Source of the DNA: Oceanicaulis sp052055585 | GTDB taxonomy: Bacteria > Pseudomonadota > Alphaproteobacteria > Caulobacterales > Maricaulaceae | Reading direction: 5' to 3' | DNA length: 64,000 bases | NCBI RefSeq assembly: GCF_052055585.1 | Contig: NZ_CP170485.1 | Coordinates: 806,001 to 870,000, forward strand | Part shown: positions 19,501-26,192 of the stretch, piece after piece | Layout of the letters: each line of letters starts with the position of its first letter | Numbering within the stretch: the first letter of the stretch is position 1 | Notes under the pieces: model-generated | Databases searched by the model: none | Told to the model about the DNA's origin: nothing | What the model saw: only the letters and a program-made list of their open reading frames with translations | Program-made: the position numbers and the translations under genes

Positions 19501-20180
19501 TAGTCGCGCAACACTGGTTCGAGATAGGCGTCGATCACGGCGGTGGAGGCGCGGGGAACCAGCTTGATCAGCGGGCTCGCCTCGCTGGAGCACGTCACGT
19601 GGGTGAACCCGGCTTCGCGGGCCAGTTTGGCGGCAGCCTGTTCGTGGGCGTCATTGGCGTGGGCGTTCATGTAGGCGATGGCGACGCTTTCAAATCCGTT
19701 CGCCTTTGCGCTCTTGAGCGCGGCCTTCACCGCTTCGGCGTCAAAGGCTTCGACTTCCTGTCCGTCGGTGGCGATCCGGCCTTTGACCTCAATCGTCTGC
19801 GCGGGCAGGGGGGAGGGGCGCTTGATCTCCAGGGCAAAGATGTCCGGGCGGGTCTGATCGCCAATGCTGAGGATATCGCCAAAGCCGGTCGTCACGAGGA
19901 ACAGGGTCTTCGCGCCCTCCAGTTCCAGCAAGGCGTTGGTGGCTACTGTCGTGCCCATCTTCACCGCCGCCAGCACGCCCTGCGGCAGCGCTGCGCCGGT
20001 CTCAACGCCCAGCAGACGGCGCACGCCTTCGGTGGCGGCGTCTTCATAGGCGGCGGAATTGGACAGCAGCTTGAGCGCTTTCAGCTCGCCGTCCGGCGTG
20101 CGCCCGATGATGTCGGTGAACGTGCCGCCGCGATCAATCCAGATTTCCCATTCAGCTTGGGCGGCGTCAGATCGGGTCAC
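16581..20180 (-). CDS. ATP-dependent 5-oxoprolinase / hydantoinase A-B fusion
   Basis: A 1,199-residue protein with both halves of the oxoprolinase family. The HyuA-like half (about 1-680) begins WIDRGGTFTDIIGRTPDG and has the second ATPase motif FDMGGTSTDVSR and VLSGPAGGVVG; the HyuB-like half (about 695-1199) begins LELFNRRFMSIAEQMG and has SRGHHADIGG and GGAGAGYYADGSG. The family opens 5-oxoproline to glutamate with ATP, closing the glutathione salvage loop; some relatives act on hydantoins. The start codon is GTG, with AAGGAG 8 bases before it. It stands alone with no HyuC or transporter gene beside it. Confidence 0.9.
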   Translation of the reverse strand: MTRSDAAQAEWEIWIDRGGTFTDIIGRTPDGELKALKLLSNSAAYEDAATEGVRRLLGVETGAALPQGVLAAVKMGTTVATNALLELEGAKTLFLVTTGFGDILSIGDQTRPDIFALEIKRPSPLPAQTIEVKGRIATDGQEVEAFDAEAVKAALKSAKANGFESVAIAYMNAHANDAHEQAAAKLAREAGFTHVTCSSEASPLIKLVPRASTAVIDAYLEPVLRDYVGRVDRGLEGAPLYFMQSGGGLSSAKHFKARNAVLSGPAGGVVGMALTAKSAGHDKVIGFDMGGTSTDVSRFDGESYSRTDMASLDGRVLRAPMLSVHTVAAGGGSVLDFDGERARVGPRSAGADPGPACYGRGGPAAVTDANVVLGRIQPDWFPKVFGPTHDQPLDVEAARSALGKLADKMGLESPEAAAEGFLSVAIEAMADAIKQISTAQGVDPRGYALNAFGGAGGQHACKVAEALGMRTALIHPKAGLLSAYGIGLAPLRDTRQAGLEIVFDEDGLAAAERVLAQLEDEALASLKSQHARDIKVSREVRIRVQGSDTALPVAWADETTMRREFDAAHSQLFGFTPENAVLILDSAAADAEGAPAGAPRAEADLDTQAGDVTPRADAPMHIQGETQSVPVYDLGDLGAEARVSGPALIMDANQTIVLDPGWRADRLADGMLVLTHEAAAPLQAGDTSLDPIRLELFNRRFMSIAEQMGVVLERTAHSVNIKERLDFSCAVFDAEGGLVANAPHMPVHLGSMSASVRAAVDAHPDLGPGDAVAVNAPYNGGTHLPDVTVIQPVCDETGERMFYVASRGHHADIGGIAPGSMPPFSKTIDEEGVIFDSVKILTQGRFEEDAVRKVLASGAYPARNPAQNIADLKAQLAACSKGAAELTKLNKSEGTAVVRAYMGHVQDNAERAVRRVIEALKDGEAEMRLEDGAVIKVRISVDQTERTAVIDFTGTSEQRPSNFNAPSAVTRAAVLYVLRCLVDDAIPLNEGCLKPITLIVPEGSLLNPVPPAAVVAGNVETSQLVVDALFMATGRMACAQGSMNNFTFGDETRQYYETICGGAGAGYYADGSGFAGANAVHTHMTNSRLTDPEVLEARYPVRVIAHAVRHGSGGDGAFRGGDGSIRKIAFLEPMQAALLSGRRKEQPAGLRGGAAGQSGAQFLWRADGERQLLDALFRIDVNPGEILEILTPGGGGAGA

Positions 20181-20390
20181 GCAGAACTCCTTGGCGGCGA
20201 AAGTGTCAGCCAGACGCTATGAACAGCATACCTTGCCCGGACAGAGCAAGAACGCGCCCGCATGTGCGACAGGAGTCGGATGCGGGAAATCATGGCGTAA
20301 AGGCCCACTCTTGGGTATTATTTCGCGGATGCAGCGTCGTCCTTTCATCCCATGCCGCCTTGGCGGCGGCTCGCCACGGGAGGCGAGGGT

Positions 20391-21098
20391 ATGAGCTTTT
20401 GGCGCAGACTGGCTGATTTCATTACCGGACATCACGATCCGTTCGAGTGCCGGGGCAAGGACTGCCCCCCCGGCCGCGCGGTCGATGACGCTGAATTCGC
20501 CATGGCCCTGATCGGGCTGGGCGCGAAAATGGCGAAGGCTGACGGCGTCGTGACCCGTAATGAGGAACGCGCCTTCCTGCAGGTCTTCCGCGCCCCGCCG
20601 GGCTTTGAGGATTCGCTGCGCCGCGCCTTTGATCTCGCCAAGCAGACGACGCTCGGCTTCGACGGCTATGCGCGTCGGCTGGGGCGGCGCTTCAAGGATC
20701 ACCCGGCCGTGCTGGAGGACGTGCTCGACGGCCTCTTCCATATCGCCAAGGCGGATGGGCGGGTGACTCGCGACGAGGATGACTTCCTGGCGCAGGTGGC
20801 CGAATTGTTCGGGTTTTCCGAGCGCGAGTATGATCGCATCCGGGTCGGTCATCTGGGCGCGCCGGAGGATGATCCTTACGTCATACTGGGGATTGAGCGG
20901 GATGCAGACGATCAGGCGGTGAAGACGGCCTATCGACGCGTGGCGTCGCAGAATCACCCCGACCGACTGATCGCGCGCGGCGCCCCGGCGGAGATGCAGC
21001 GCATTGCGGTGGAGAAGATGGCGGTGATCAACGCCGCCTATGCTGCGATCACCCGTCAGCGCCGGATGGGCGGCGCGATCGCGGCGCCCGCTGAATGA
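20391..21098 (+). CDS. TerB-DnaJ (DjlA-like) co-chaperone
   Basis: A 235-residue protein with a TerB-like helical domain (about 35-150; two ADGxVTRxE repeats, KADGVVTRNEE and KADGRVTRDED) and a C-terminal J domain (about 160-235) with the essential NHPD motif. This is the DjlA layout, but the N-terminal membrane helix of E. coli DjlA is missing; the start is MSFWRRLADFITGHHD, so the protein is probably soluble. J domains stimulate the Hsp70 DnaK. The ATG is placed at 20391 behind GGAGGCGAGGG. Confidence 0.85.
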   Translation: MSFWRRLADFITGHHDPFECRGKDCPPGRAVDDAEFAMALIGLGAKMAKADGVVTRNEERAFLQVFRAPPGFEDSLRRAFDLAKQTTLGFDGYARRLGRRFKDHPAVLEDVLDGLFHIAKADGRVTRDEDDFLAQVAELFGFSEREYDRIRVGHLGAPEDDPYVILGIERDADDQAVKTAYRRVASQNHPDRLIARGAPAEMQRIAVEKMAVINAAYAAITRQRRMGGAIAAPAE

Positions 21099-21199
21099 CA
21101 AATCCTTCACGCTTTGGGATCGAACATTGACCTGAGGCGTTCACTTCCCAGATGATCTTTATGAGGCTGGGACTGATGACTCACCGTGGAGAGCTTGTA

Positions 21200-21493
21200 A
21201 TGACGCACCAACCGACCTTTGACGGAGGCAGCCTGATGAACGCAATGCGCGCCCTTCTGGCCGGTGTGGCGGCGATCGCGGTGATCGGTCTCGTGCTGGT
21301 GCTGGCGGCTTTCCTGACCATGGCGGCCTTTGTGGTCGCGGGCGTCGCGGCGGTTGGCGCGGCAGGCTATTGGGCCTGGCGCAAGCTGACCAAGGGATCG
21401 CACAAGCGCTCTGCCGACGAGACCGTGCTGGTCGCCCGTCGGGGTCCGCATGGCTGGACCGTGGACGGCGAGGATCAGCCGCGCGGCGCCTAG
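21200..21493 (+). CDS. Small membrane protein of unknown function
   Basis: A 97-residue protein with one long or two short hydrophobic segments (about 18-55; LLAGVAAIAVIGLVLVLAAF then VVAGVAAVGAAGYWAW) and a basic-to-acidic C-terminus ending WTVDGEDQPRGA. I do not recognise the family. Two starts have good ribosome sites: ATG 21200 (GGAGAG) and ATG 21236 (GGAGG 7 bases before it), which would remove 12 residues. It lies between a DnaJ-like gene and an EamA transporter and overlaps neither. Confidence 0.6.
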   Translation: MTHQPTFDGGSLMNAMRALLAGVAAIAVIGLVLVLAAFLTMAAFVVAGVAAVGAAGYWAWRKLTKGSHKRSADETVLVARRGPHGWTVDGEDQPRGA

Positions 21494-21566
21494 GCGTCAC
21501 ACTCTGAAAAGCATCGTGAGCGACACAGTGCTTGCAGGCGGGAGCCGGCTCGCTTAGAGCCGGTTC

Positions 21567-22478
21567 ATGTCTTTACGCCACTTCGCACTCCTGTTTGGCA
21601 TCTGTCTGGTCTGGGGCTTCAATTTCGTTGTTGCGAAATGGTCCCTGTCCGGAACTCCGGTGCTTGTTGAGGGGTTCGAGGGCAGCCCGCCCTTCTTCTT
21701 CGCGTTCCTGCGCTTCTTCCTGCTCTATGCAGTGCTGGGGCCTTGGCTGCGGCCAATCCCCAAGCGCATGGGCGCCGTGATCGGCGCAGCTCTGACCATG
21801 GGCGCGATCCAGTTCGCACTATTGTTCGTGGGATTGCGGTACGCCTCGCCCTCCGCCATCGCCATCGTGGTGCAGCTGGCCGTGCCTTTCACCACGGTGC
21901 TGTCGATCATCTTCCTGAAGGAAAAAGTGCGCTGGGTGCGCGGTTCGGGCATGGCGATCGCCTTTGTGGGGGCGGCGCTGGTGGTGTTCAAACCCGCGGA
22001 ATTCTCTTTTACCGCCGGATTGATGGCGGGCGTCGGCGCCGCGTTCGCGGCGGCCGCAGGCTCCATTCTCGTGAAGAAGGCGGACATGTCCGCCATGTCA
22101 CTGCAGGCCTGGATTGGTCTGATCTCCTGGCCGCCGCTGCTTGTGATGACCGTGTTGTTCGAGCGCGATCAGATCGCGGCCTCGCTTGACGGCGGCTGGC
22201 TGTTCCTGGCGTCATTGGCGTTTACCGTGCTGCTGGTGAACATTTTCGGGCACGGCTCCTTCTACTTCCTGCTGCGCCGGTATGACGCCTCGCTCATTGC
22301 GCCCATGACACTGATGGGGCCGCTGATCGGGGTTGTTCTGGGCGTGGTGCTGCTGGGCGACCCGGTGACCTGGCAGCTTATCGTTGGCGGACTGTTGGCT
22401 CTGGCGGGGGTAGGCGTGGTTGCAGCGCGTCGGGCGGAAACCGTTGGGCCGACCACGCCCATCGGACGGCCGCGCTAG
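21567..22478 (+). CDS. EamA-family (DMT superfamily) transporter
   Basis: A 303-residue membrane protein with about ten hydrophobic helices in two EamA repeats. Typical marks are LVWGFNFVVAKWSL in the first helix, YASPSAIAIVVQLAVPFTTV, and LIAPMTLMGPLIGVVLGVVL in the second repeat. Family members export amino acids, metabolites or siderophore-like compounds; the substrate is not readable here. It is followed after 9 bases by the amidase gene, so the two may be co-transcribed. Confidence 0.88.
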   Translation: MSLRHFALLFGICLVWGFNFVVAKWSLSGTPVLVEGFEGSPPFFFAFLRFFLLYAVLGPWLRPIPKRMGAVIGAALTMGAIQFALLFVGLRYASPSAIAIVVQLAVPFTTVLSIIFLKEKVRWVRGSGMAIAFVGAALVVFKPAEFSFTAGLMAGVGAAFAAAAGSILVKKADMSAMSLQAWIGLISWPPLLVMTVLFERDQIAASLDGGWLFLASLAFTVLLVNIFGHGSFYFLLRRYDASLIAPMTLMGPLIGVVLGVVLLGDPVTWQLIVGGLLALAGVGVVAARRAETVGPTTPIGRPR

Positions 22479-22487
22479 GGGAGCATC

Positions 22488-23225
22488 ATGCAGGTGATCA
22501 AGCACGTATCTCCCAATTTCAACGCGCGTCGCCTGCCGCTTTCCATGCTGGTGCTGCATTACACAGGCATGGAGACGGGCGAGGCTGCGATCGAGCGCCT
22601 GGCGGATTCTGATGCGGGCGTCAGCGCCCATTATGTTGTCGAGGAAGATGGCCGGATCATCCAGATGGTCGCCGAGGACAAGCGGGCCTGGCATGCGGGC
22701 AAAGGCGTCTGGCGCGGCTGCGAGGACGTGAACTCCGCCTCCATCGGAATCGAAATCGTCAATGGCGGGCATGATTTCGGCCTGCCCGATTATCCAGAGG
22801 CCCAGATCGAGGCGGTGCTTGCCCTTTCGCAGGCTATCCTTTCCCGCCATCCCATTGCCGCCTGCGACGTGATCGGTCATTCCGATCTGGCGCCGGATCG
22901 CAAACAGGATCCGGGCGAGAAGTTTCCCTGGAAGCGTTTCGCCGAGGCGGGCGTCGGGCTGTGGCCTGACCCTGTGAAGCCCGGCTTTGCGGCATCCTCG
23001 CCAGGCGAGGACGGGGCGTCGGTTCTGGGCTTGCGTCAGGCCCTGCTTGAGATTGGTTATGGCGTGGATCCGGCGGGCGCGTATGACGACGCGTTGAAGT
23101 CGGTCGTTCTGGCGTTCCAGCGGCGCTTCCGTCCGGGTGAGCTTACAGGTGTCGCGGATGAGGCGACGTGCGCCCTTGTCGAGGGGCTTCGCCGGAAGGT
23201 GACATCTGTCACCCCGAAAAGGTGA
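22488..23225 (+). CDS. N-acetylmuramoyl-L-alanine amidase (amidase_2, AmpD/AmiD type) with peptidoglycan-binding domain
   Basis: A 245-residue protein. The amidase_2 domain (about 1-165) has the zinc ligands expected from AmpD/AmiD: His in LVLHYTG, His in VIGHSDLAPDRKQDPGEKF, and the Asp of DPGEKF. A PG_binding_1 domain follows (about 175-240; LRQALLEIGYGVDPAGAYDD). The two-domain layout is that of E. coli AmiD, but there is no signal peptide or lipobox, as in cytoplasmic AmpD. It probably recycles anhydro-muropeptides inside the cell; export by another route cannot be excluded. GGGGAG precedes the ATG. Confidence 0.88.
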   Translation: MQVIKHVSPNFNARRLPLSMLVLHYTGMETGEAAIERLADSDAGVSAHYVVEEDGRIIQMVAEDKRAWHAGKGVWRGCEDVNSASIGIEIVNGGHDFGLPDYPEAQIEAVLALSQAILSRHPIAACDVIGHSDLAPDRKQDPGEKFPWKRFAEAGVGLWPDPVKPGFAASSPGEDGASVLGLRQALLEIGYGVDPAGAYDDALKSVVLAFQRRFRPGELTGVADEATCALVEGLRRKVTSVTPKR

Positions 23226-23293
23226 CGCCTGCAACCTGATCGCCGGGGCAGGGCCGGGCAGTATGGGGACAACGAAGCAAAGGAGCTTGCCCC

Positions 23294-23668
23294 ATGTTGT
23301 TGCCCCTGATCGCCATTCTGGGCTCTGTGTCCGTCACTGTCAGCACTGAGAACCCTGAGGGCGACATGTATGTCTCGATCTGCTCGGAAAGCACCTTCCT
23401 GAGCGGCGCCTGTGAGCATGGACAGCGCCGGGCCGCCTCGGCTGAAGATGTGTTCGTGTTCGAGGATGTGCCGGCGGGCCAGTGGGCCGTGCAGGTCTGG
23501 CGTGACCCGGAAGGGGATGGCGAGATGCGCACCATGGCCTATGGCATCCCCGCTGAGCCGATCACCATTTCCAATGACCCGCCGATGAATTTCGGCCCGC
23601 CGCAGTTTGCCGATGCAGCGGTCACGGTCACCGAAGAAGGCGCTGAAATCGCGCTTTCCGTGAACTGA
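23294..23668 (+). CDS. DUF2141 secreted protein
   Basis: A 124-residue protein with a short hydrophobic N-terminus (MLLPLIAILGSVSVTVS) that fits a signal peptide. The rest is a beta-rich domain with VFVFEDVPAGQWAVQVWRD, GDGEMRTMAYGIPAEPI and NFGPPQFADAAVTV, the pattern of the DUF2141 family (function unknown, exported). AAAGGAG lies 9 bases before the ATG. A hairpin terminator follows directly, so it is the last gene of its unit. Confidence 0.8.
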   Translation: MLLPLIAILGSVSVTVSTENPEGDMYVSICSESTFLSGACEHGQRRAASAEDVFVFEDVPAGQWAVQVWRDPEGDGEMRTMAYGIPAEPITISNDPPMNFGPPQFADAAVTVTEEGAEIALSVN

Positions 23669-23695
23669 CATAGCCTGCCTCGCTATGGGAAGACT

Positions 23696-23726
23696 GGCCG
23701 TCGCGCTTGACCGCGGCGGCCTTTTT
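23696..23726 (+). terminator. Rho-independent terminator after the DUF2141 gene
   Basis: A 10-bp GC-rich stem (GGCCGTCGCG with CGCGGCGGCC, one G-U pair) and short loop is followed by TTTTT at 23722-23726. It separates the DUF2141 gene from rnpB. Confidence 0.8.
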
Positions 23727-23742
23727 CGTGATGGGATGGGCT

Positions 23743-24144
23743 ATCAGAGGGCCGGGCGGCCGCTGCTGCGAGAGGGGAAACCCTGCAGGAGAGGAAAGTC
23801 CGGGCTCCATGGAGGCAAGGCGCCGGGGAAATCCCGGCGGGCCGGTTTTCCGGTTCAGGGACAGCGCCGCAGAAATCAAACCGCCGCACCCCGGTGCGGC
23901 AAGGGTGAAACGGTGGGGTAAGAGCCCACCGCCCCGACCGCAAGGAAGGGGGCACGGCAAGCCCCGCCTGGAGCAAGACCGAATAGGGACCCGCGTTGCG
24001 TTTCGGCGTAACAGACGCGCCTCCGCGTCGAGGTCCGGGTAGGTTGCTGGAGGCGTCGTGCAAGCGGCGTCCTAGAGGAATGGTCGCCCCCGGTCATCAC
24101 TATGGGATGGCATGGGACAGAACCCGGCTTACAGGCCCTCTGAT
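23743..24144 (+). ncRNA. rnpB: RNase P RNA (class A)
   Basis: About 402 bases with the class A RNase P RNA layout. The ends pair: ATCAGAGGGCC at 23743 is complementary to GGCCCTCTGAT at 24134-24144 (helix P1). Inside are the conserved GAGGAAAGTCCGGGCTCC near 23789, the GGTGAAACGGTGGGGTAAGA segment near 23905 with GAGCCCACC next to it, and the 3' conserved GACAGAACCCGGCTTAC that closes P4 with the 5' AGTCCGGGC. It is the ribozyme that trims tRNA 5' leaders. It lies upstream of mraZ. The 23669-24367 stretch without a protein gene is filled by this RNA, its two flanking terminators and the mraZ control region. Confidence 0.95.
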
Positions 24145-24222
24145 CCTTTCTTTCAGGCATTTATGGTAGGCCAAAGGTTAACGCCGGGCCCGATCTGTTC
24201 TCAATCTGTTCTTGGTTTTGTG

Positions 24223-24250
24223 TCCCGCTATACGCGGGATTTTCTGTTTT
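24223..24250 (+). terminator. Rho-independent terminator after rnpB
   Basis: TCCCGC and GCGGGA form a 6-bp stem around TATAC at 24223-24239, followed by TTTTCTGTTTT. It would stop rnpB transcription before mraZ. Confidence 0.75.
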
Positions 24251-24292
24251 CATGCGGGAAAACGCGCGTTCGAGTATGTTGAGACCATTGTA

Positions 24293-24318
24293 ACCCATGC
24301 TTTCCCATGTTATCCCAT
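24293..24318. promoter_or_regulatory. Three CCCAT repeats at 10-bp spacing, MraZ-box candidate
   Basis: ACCCAT, TCCCAT and TCCCAT begin at 24293, 24303 and 24313, exactly one helical turn apart, 50-75 bases before mraZ. On the other strand they read ATGGG(A/T), matching the TGGG direct repeats with 10-bp period that MraZ binds at its own promoter in E. coli. A fourth imperfect CCC is at 24325. This fits autorepression of the dcw cluster. Confidence 0.7.
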
Positions 24319-24367
24319 AGTTAACCCGCCAAGATGGGGCGCGGGTGATTATGGGGCTTAGCCGGTC

Positions 24368-24832
24368 ATGTTCGTCTCAACGACGACAAACGGAATCGAT
24401 GCGAAGGGGCGGGTGTCTGTACCGGCCGACTTCCGCGCGACCGTGTCCGGCCAGGGCTTTCCCGGCATCTATGTCTGGCGCTCCTTCAACGGCCCGTTCC
24501 TTGAGGGCGGCGGTCAGCGTCTGCTGGAAGATTATTCGGACGCGATCGAGGATCTCGATCCCTATGATCCGGCCCGGACCGCATTCGAGCGCGTGATCTT
24601 TGGCGGTGCGAAAGCGCTGAGCTTTGACTCCACGGGTCGTGTCTCCCTGCCCAAGGAATTTCTCGACCATGCCGGCCTCGACAAGCAGGCGGTCTTCATC
24701 GGCATGGGCAAGCGGTTCGAGATCTGGGATCCGACCGCGCATGCCGAACAACAGGTCGATGATCTGAGCTTTGCACGCGACAACAAGTCTGCGCTGCGCC
24801 GCCCGTCCCGTCGTCGGGGAGATGAGGCATGA
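24368..24832 (+). CDS. mraZ: Transcriptional regulator MraZ
   Basis: A 154-residue protein with two AbrB-like repeats, each holding the DxxGR motif: IDAKGRVSVP near residue 9 and FDSTGRVSLP near 86. MraZ is the first gene of most dcw clusters, represses its own promoter through TGGG repeats and modulates later genes. The C-terminus is basic (SALRRPSRRRGDEA). Candidate operator repeats lie 50 bases upstream. Its stop overlaps the rsmH start by 4 bases (ATGA). Confidence 0.95.
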   Translation: MFVSTTTNGIDAKGRVSVPADFRATVSGQGFPGIYVWRSFNGPFLEGGGQRLLEDYSDAIEDLDPYDPARTAFERVIFGGAKALSFDSTGRVSLPKEFLDHAGLDKQAVFIGMGKRFEIWDPTAHAEQQVDDLSFARDNKSALRRPSRRRGDEA

Positions 24833-25833
24833 GCGATCAACCGCATATCCCGGTGATGCTGGATGAAGTGCTGACCCATCTGCAGCCGCGCGATGGCGGC
24901 CTGTACGTGGATGGCACGTTCGGCGCGGGCGGCTATACGCGCGGCATTCTGGGCGCGGCGGAGTGCCGGGTGCTCGGCATTGATCGTGACCCGAGCGCGC
25001 GGGAAACCGCCGAGCGCATGAAACCGGCCTATAAGGGGCGCTTTGCGTTCGGCTTTGGCCCGTTCTCCATGATGGAAGACATCATCGAAGCGGCGGGCAG
25101 CTCGGGCGTTGACGGCGTGGTGCTCGATCTCGGGGTCAGCTCCATGCAGCTTGATCAGGCCGAGCGCGGCTTCTCCTTCCAGAAGGACGGCCCGCTGGAC
25201 ATGCGCATGTCCCAGTCCGGCCCGACGGCGGCGGATGCGGTGAACCATCTTGAGGCCAACGAGCTGGCGGCGATTTTCAAGGTCTATGGCGAGGAGCGTC
25301 ATGCGCGCCGCGCCGCGAACGCCATTGTGCGCGCTCGCGAAATTGAGCCGATCACCCGCACGCTGGTGCTGGCGGACATCATTGGCAGGGCGGTCGGCGG
25401 CAAGCCGGGGCGCATCCACCCCGCCACGCGCTCGTTCCAGGGCTTGCGGATTTATGTCAATGACGAGCTGGGCGAGCTGGTGCGCGGGCTGCAAGCCGCC
25501 GAGCGCGTGCTCAAGCCGGCAGGCCGTCTGGTGGTGGTGACTTTCCACTCGCTGGAAGACCGCATCGTGAAAACCTTTCTGCGTGAGCGCGCCGGCATGA
25601 CCGGCGGCGGCTCGCGCCATCAACCGGAAATTCAGGCCGAACGCGAACCCAGCTTCTCGCTGGTCAGCAAGAAGGCCCAGTCCGCCACCGAGGCTGAAGC
25701 CGCTGAAAACCCGCGCTCGCGATCGGCCAAGCTGCGCGCTGCGATCCGCAACGAGCATGAAGCCTGGCCGCGTGAGGATGAAGGCTTTGCGGGCGTGCCG
25801 CCCTATCGCCGTCTTGAGGAGTGTGTTCAATGA
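24829..25833 (+). CDS. rsmH: 16S rRNA (cytosine-1402 N4)-methyltransferase
   Basis: A 334-residue SAM-dependent enzyme (older name MraW). The SAM site is VDGTFGAGGYTRGIL near residue 27; the family stretches DLGVSSMQLDQAERGFSF, GPLDMRM, HPATRSFQGLRI and VVTFHSLEDRIVK are all present. It methylates N4 of C1402 in 16S rRNA at the P site. It overlaps both mraZ and ftsL by 4 bases. Confidence 0.97.
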   Translation: MSDQPHIPVMLDEVLTHLQPRDGGLYVDGTFGAGGYTRGILGAAECRVLGIDRDPSARETAERMKPAYKGRFAFGFGPFSMMEDIIEAAGSSGVDGVVLDLGVSSMQLDQAERGFSFQKDGPLDMRMSQSGPTAADAVNHLEANELAAIFKVYGEERHARRAANAIVRAREIEPITRTLVLADIIGRAVGGKPGRIHPATRSFQGLRIYVNDELGELVRGLQAAERVLKPAGRLVVVTFHSLEDRIVKTFLRERAGMTGGGSRHQPEIQAEREPSFSLVSKKAQSATEAEAAENPRSRSAKLRAAIRNEHEAWPREDEGFAGVPPYRRLEECVQ

Positions 25834-26192
25834 TCCGCATCGTTGAAATCGTCGGCGTTCTGGTCGCCGCAATCCTGCTCGCCGCGCTTTATGTGGCCAA
25901 GTCCGGCACAGCCAATGATCAGGAAAAGCTCGCTCAGCTGCAGGCCGAGCTGGCGCGCGAGCGTGGCCGGATCAGCGCCCTTGATGCGGAAATCTCTCAC
26001 CAGGAAGAGCCCGAGAATCTGCGCCGCCTGGCGCGCGCCTATCTGGGGTTCGAGCCGGTGCGTCCCGAGCAGGAGCTGGCCTTCTCCGAGTTGCCGCGCC
26101 TGAGCGGCGAGGGCGCGCCGGAAGGTCTGCGTGATCCGCAAGAGGCGGCGCCGACGGCGCGCGTTTCTTACGCCCAGCCCGGGCGTCGTTGA
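25830..26192 (+). CDS. ftsL: Cell division protein FtsL
   Basis: A 120-residue bitopic protein. An N-terminal membrane helix (about 4-24) is followed by a heptad-rich coiled coil (about 30-65; EKLAQLQAELARERGRISAL) and a proline-rich tail. Sequence identity in FtsL is always low, so the call leans on its place between rsmH and ftsI and its layout. With FtsB and FtsQ it activates FtsW/FtsI. It starts with ATGA overlap on rsmH and its stop overlaps the start of ftsI. Confidence 0.88.
   Translation: MIRIVEIVGVLVAAILLAALYVAKSGTANDQEKLAQLQAELARERGRISALDAEISHQEEPENLRRLARAYLGFEPVRPEQELAFSELPRLSGEGAPEGLRDPQEAAPTARVSYAQPGRR

Noticed and set aside
23628..24160. Several open frames across 23.6-24.2 kb
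   Set aside because: They cover the RNase P RNA, whose paired ends and conserved core are clear; no protein family is seen.
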